Positions 60,319 through 64,000 of a stretch of DNA of 64,000 nt are shown here, piece after piece. This DNA comes from Sarcocystis neurona (taxonomy: Eukaryota; Apicomplexa; Conoidasida; Eucoccidiorida; Sarcocystidae): assembly GCA_000727475.1 (NCBI GenBank), contig KL647297.1, positions 3,666,277 to 3,730,276 of the forward strand, in the 5' to 3' direction. Position 1 is the first letter of the stretch, and each line of letters starts with the position of its first letter. Both the position numbers and the translations under genes were made by a program. The notes under the pieces are model-generated. The model ran no database searches. It was given only the letters and a program-made list of their open reading frames with translations, and was not told the origin of the DNA.

Positions 60319-63300
60319 TCATAAGACTACCCCCTGCATTCTCACCGCAACGGAGAGCGGTGTGTTCTTCGCGTACGCCTGGTCACTAGATTTGCCAGTG
60401 GCTCTTGCTTCATGAAGAAGCTGAAGCACCAGTTTGATTGTCTCATCTTTGAAAAAACTAGAACTTCTCGCGATGCGTGACAGCAGCGTCAGAATACAGC
60501 GTTTAACGTAATACCTGCAATTGGACACCTGAAGTGCAGGGAAAGATGTCTTTAAGTGGTACTGGTGAATGTTAATCAACAGCCGTTCTAAACTGCAGCG
60601 AGCAAGGTGGCGAAACGCTGCGAGCAAGCAACAGACTCTCTACAGGCGTACCAGGTACCGAAGAACGCTTCGTGTTCCCCTGACTGAACGGCTTCGACGA
60701 CTGTCTGCAGTCCGAAATCCACTGCGTCCTCCATACAGTAGAGGGTGCCAACAACTAGTTTTACAACCCTCGTATGCACCAAGATATTCCGAAAGGAACA
60801 CTCTACGTCGTCCTCCCTTCTCCTGCGTATTTCTTCCTCACGCTGCAGAGTACTGAGAAGAACGTCACGCAATGCGGTGAATGAATCGCTACTGCGAAGA
60901 CAAAGTGTCCGTGGAAAAGACGTATAGCGCATCCTAATGATTCGATTGTACACCTTTGTTTTTGCGCTTTGGCTCAGTGTCGAATCTTCTGTCCTGCTCT
61001 GCGACGTACTCCAGTAATTTCCTCGCCTGTTCGTTCCTGTTTTTCAGGAGATACGATGCACACAAATTAGCGAGGACGACGGGTTTTACACAAAGTAGCT
61101 GACGCCCCTGCGTGACCACTTGGTGCTCGTAATATTGAATCGCTTTCCAATACTTCCTCTGCAATAAGTAGAGCGCCTCGACAACAATGTTGACGTCGTT
61201 TTGTCTGACACATGTCCAATAAATGCAGAATGCGACGCAAAATCCACTTTTCTTCGTGGAACAGCAGGTGAAGCCAACAGTGCGACGGCTCACAATGAGT
61301 GGCTGCATCCGCGCACTTGTTCTCTCCTCCACTGATATGCATGCTGACGCGTTCTGGTGCTCGGCCTTGCCTTCCGATGGCCACTTACCTGCATAAAGAA
61401 AAGGTGAGCCGCATTGAGGCGCCAGAGGGTGCTCGCTTTACAAAAAGCAGGCGAGTGCTGGAATATTCTGCATCGTTACGCAGCACATCATCTCGGCGAA
61501 GCACCTGAAGGACTACACAGTCGACAAATCCCTGTTTCTTGCACGTTGTTAGTGTCTGTTTTAGTTCCTTTAGAAGGGGTCTAGATAGCACCACGTCGAC
61601 ACGAAATTGCCGAGCGTCCTCTTCCTTGCTCTTAAATATGCACGTGCCCTCGATTATCCTTCTTTTAATAGGTAAACTGCGTTTCTGCTCACGTGACCAA
61701 TTGCACGGCGCTACCTGAGAGGCGTACGCTGCTATGCGGAAATTTTCAGAAAGTGCAGCAGCCTGAACTTTGCCATACTTCTCTGCTCCGCAGAAGTCTC
61801 CTTTCTGCCAGAAAATATGAGCTTGCGCCATCAACGCCTGAGGTTTACGCAAACATCTTAAAGAAAAGAAGTCATGCACTGGACTTTCTCTCTTTGCTTT
61901 GTCGCTGGGTTGATCCCCGCTAAACCATGTAATACTCAACTCATTATCTATGTTGACTTCAGCAGAATTCCTTTCGCTTTGTGCTGCCTGACGTCGACCA
62001 CCTGCTCATATCGGCCACATCTTCTACCGTGGCCAAGCAACTGCGCTCACGGAAAGGCACCGATAGAGCGCCGCTTGGATGTCTGAGTTTTTATTTGTAG
62101 TTTTCGCCTTATCTTCCTTGCGCTGCGAGGTACACCGACAAAGCACAGTGACCTGGCAGCGGCAATCAGTGCCCCGCAGCACAGTTCCCCAAAAACCCGG
62201 TGCAGGTCAGGCTTCGGTGTAGCCACCTATGTCAAATTAGTGCCGCTCTCCGTGGACACCCAGAAATGCGGTTGACACTCAACTACGTCCACGTCAAAGC
62301 GTTAACGTACAGGTGTTTTCTAGACACGACCCAACACTCCTACGGCTGCCCATGTGCAAAACATGCCTTAGCAGCCAATCAGTCCCGCATACCAAGTAAG
62401 CAGGAGTGAAACCTTTAGTGCGGAGGGTGGCAGACAAACTGTGTCCACATTGGGGTTTGTCAATCGTATTACGGTGTGTTTGTTCACCGTGTGCATCTCG
62501 ATGCGGTCGGCGGTGTCGTGGCCGCAAACCGTGCAAGCAGCTGAAAGCATCCGCTACTTTTGGAGCTGACAAGCGTCCAACGCTACTGCGTACCGATGGC
62601 TTTGTTTGCTGGTACCTGGACATGTTTTGTCAGCTTCTCGCTCTGCTTGAGAAAAACGCCTTTTAACCGGGCGATAGCTTCATCGGGCGACGTCAGGGAC
62701 TGTGCAGTGATCACATGCAAGAACTGCTAGGAAACTTGACGTAAACTGTCGAGACAGCGCACTAGCCCCTTCCTGATGCAAATAAGTCAGCAGCAATCCC
62801 ATTACACGTGCAGCACGTAGGGCCAGCTGAACCGTATTGAACTGTTTGAGACTTTGCAGGACAAGACGATAAAATAAGTTCCTGTGGTGCACGACTTGCT
62901 GTCGAGCATTTACCCTTGGTCAACCTACGAGCGTGAAAGCCTCTACAAATTCTAGGTCTGCCTCATCGAGATACTTGGTCAATATACTTCTGTAGCGGAT
63001 CTGCAAACAGCACAACAAGAGAAAGGATGCACAGGAGCAGATGTACTTGACACTCCAAGGGCAGATTTGGAGCCACAGGCTAAAACGTTGAACTCCTCGC
63101 GCAGTACCGCTAGAGCCAAATTGTTGAGTCCAACAAATCCAAAACAAAACCGTACCAAAATGTCGGTTGCACGCTCGTGAAGCCCTTGCCTGCACAGAAA
63201 AATAGCGTTAAAGCGCTCACTACTATTTAGAAGAGAAATCTGCTTGCTTGCACAGTGCCGGAGTGAGTGCTGGCTTTGGAATAGTACAGTACAGGTGGTG

Positions 63301-64000
63301 CACCACGAGTGCGCGCAGTACGTCTGTGTTAGATCAGAGTCATTTTTTTTCCTTTTGGAGATTTTTCGTAGTAACTGGGATGGGTGCCAGTCTGCTTAGA
63401 AAAGTCGTCACTGGTGAACTTTGAGACGACATTCGAGTAACACCTAACTTACTTGCAACACAGGATAGTCAAGTTGACAAGGGCCTCCGGGAGACTGGAG
63501 CGAGGTGCCGAAAACCATTTGACAAAATCGAAGCCTCGACCAACCCGTTCGTCAAGATTGACAACCGCGACGTTGTGCAGAGTGACTGCGTCTAGGTCTA
63601 CAAAAATGAGAAGACAGTCGCTCACACTGAAGAATATAACGACTGCGACGCGAGTGTACGAAAATCTAAACGTGCGTGAACAAAGGATTCCTCATATCTG
63701 GGCAGCTCTCACCGCAAACAACTTGTAAGGGAAGACTGTTCAGTATCCCTCGTGCACCCTCCAGGTTGTGCTCTAGAAATTTCATGGCTACTCCAAGGTT
63801 GGTAGCCTGGACGCGCGCCCGACAGCATGACTGACTCACCCAGGCAGAAGACGCTAGCGCAGCATATGTTATATGCGGGTTCGTGGGGCGGGTGAATGAT
63901 ACGCAGTCGACGCCGCTCTGATTCGTATGCAGAAGAGTGTCAGGGTGAAGACGATCACTGCCTTCTGCATTGTTCGAAAGTATAGACCTCTTTTCTGCAC
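60319..64000 (-). CDS. IFT70: Intraflagellar transport protein IFT70/TTC30, 5' partial
   Basis: A TPR protein of IFT complex B, needed to build the flagellum; in coccidia only microgametes have flagella. Exons from the right edge are >64000-63840, 63806-63713, 63597-63453 (DAVTLHNVAVVNLDERVGRG), 63189-about 63156 (or to 63054), 63000-62929 (LTKYLDEADLEFVEAF), 62699-62616 (SPDEAIARL), 61837-about 61769 (ALMAQAHIFWQKGDF), 61467-61389 (LWRLNAAHLFFMQ), 61158-60954 (RKYWKAIQYYE, VVLANLCASYLL), 60802-60652 (KLVVGTLYCMEDAVDFGL) and 60514 down to a stop at 60319 or donor 60345 (YYVKRCILTLL, AKNT). All match the order of animal TTC30 (FMQENKYKEAIGFYE, VLANLCVSYIM, NLVIGTLYCAKGNYEFGI, YYAKRC). Most phases chain exactly. 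The link between 62616 and 61837, the 61769/61467 junction and the C-terminus are unresolved. Confidence 0.85.

Overview
The window looks like nuclear DNA of an apicomplexan of the coccidian type. The base composition is roughly balanced and most genes are split by GT-AG introns with pyrimidine-rich acceptors. Two very long genes are packed with short runs of Gln, Ala, Ser and Arg encoded by CAG-type triplets. Other pointers are an intraflagellar-transport gene (expected only where flagellated gametes exist), a Rab23-type GTPase, a PH-fold protein resembling IMC sub-compartment proteins, and a secreted Kazal-type protease inhibitor. The species cannot be fixed. Triplet-rich and triplet-poor stretches alternate, as described for Eimeria and relatives, but the runs here are short, so Cyclospora- or Sarcocystidae-like genomes are equally possible.

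Layout. 1-15486 (+): one giant gene, open at the left edge, carrying the RNA ligase, polynucleotide kinase and cyclic phosphodiesterase motifs of a plant/fungal-type trifunctional tRNA ligase, spread over more than 4,700 residues. 15.5-17.8 kb: non-coding, with two hairpins just after that gene. 17827-19326 (-): single-exon protein with an N-terminal hydrophobic segment, function unknown. 22384-24713 (+): complete six-exon Rab23-like GTPase. 25469-33517 (-): 2,682-codon low-complexity protein with beta-propeller blades resembling GATOR/SEA subunit MIOS. 33.5-39.9 kb: mostly non-coding, with at least five kinds of tandem or dispersed duplication.

39910-42645 (+): PH-fold/ISP-like gene with a consistent exon chain. 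43653-44536 (+): possible two-exon gene of unknown function. 46693-52433 (+): dCMP deaminase with many small exons and an N-terminal P-loop. 52446-53048 (-): unassigned open frame. 53880-54813 (-): three-exon secreted double Kazal inhibitor. 56489-57124 (-): small secreted protein. 58.1-59.3 kb (+): fragmentary exons possibly of a ChaC-type gamma-glutamylcyclotransferase. 60319-64000 (-): IFT70/TTC30, 5' end beyond the right edge.

The genes do not form an operon; they are independent eukaryotic units. Functional themes are RNA repair/tRNA splicing, nucleotide metabolism, cilium/flagellum (IFT70, Rab23), the pellicle (ISP-like) and secretion (Kazal inhibitor and two orphan secreted proteins). 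Exon joins were accepted when splice signals, reading phase and family similarity agreed. Family assignments rest on recognised motifs, not on a database search.
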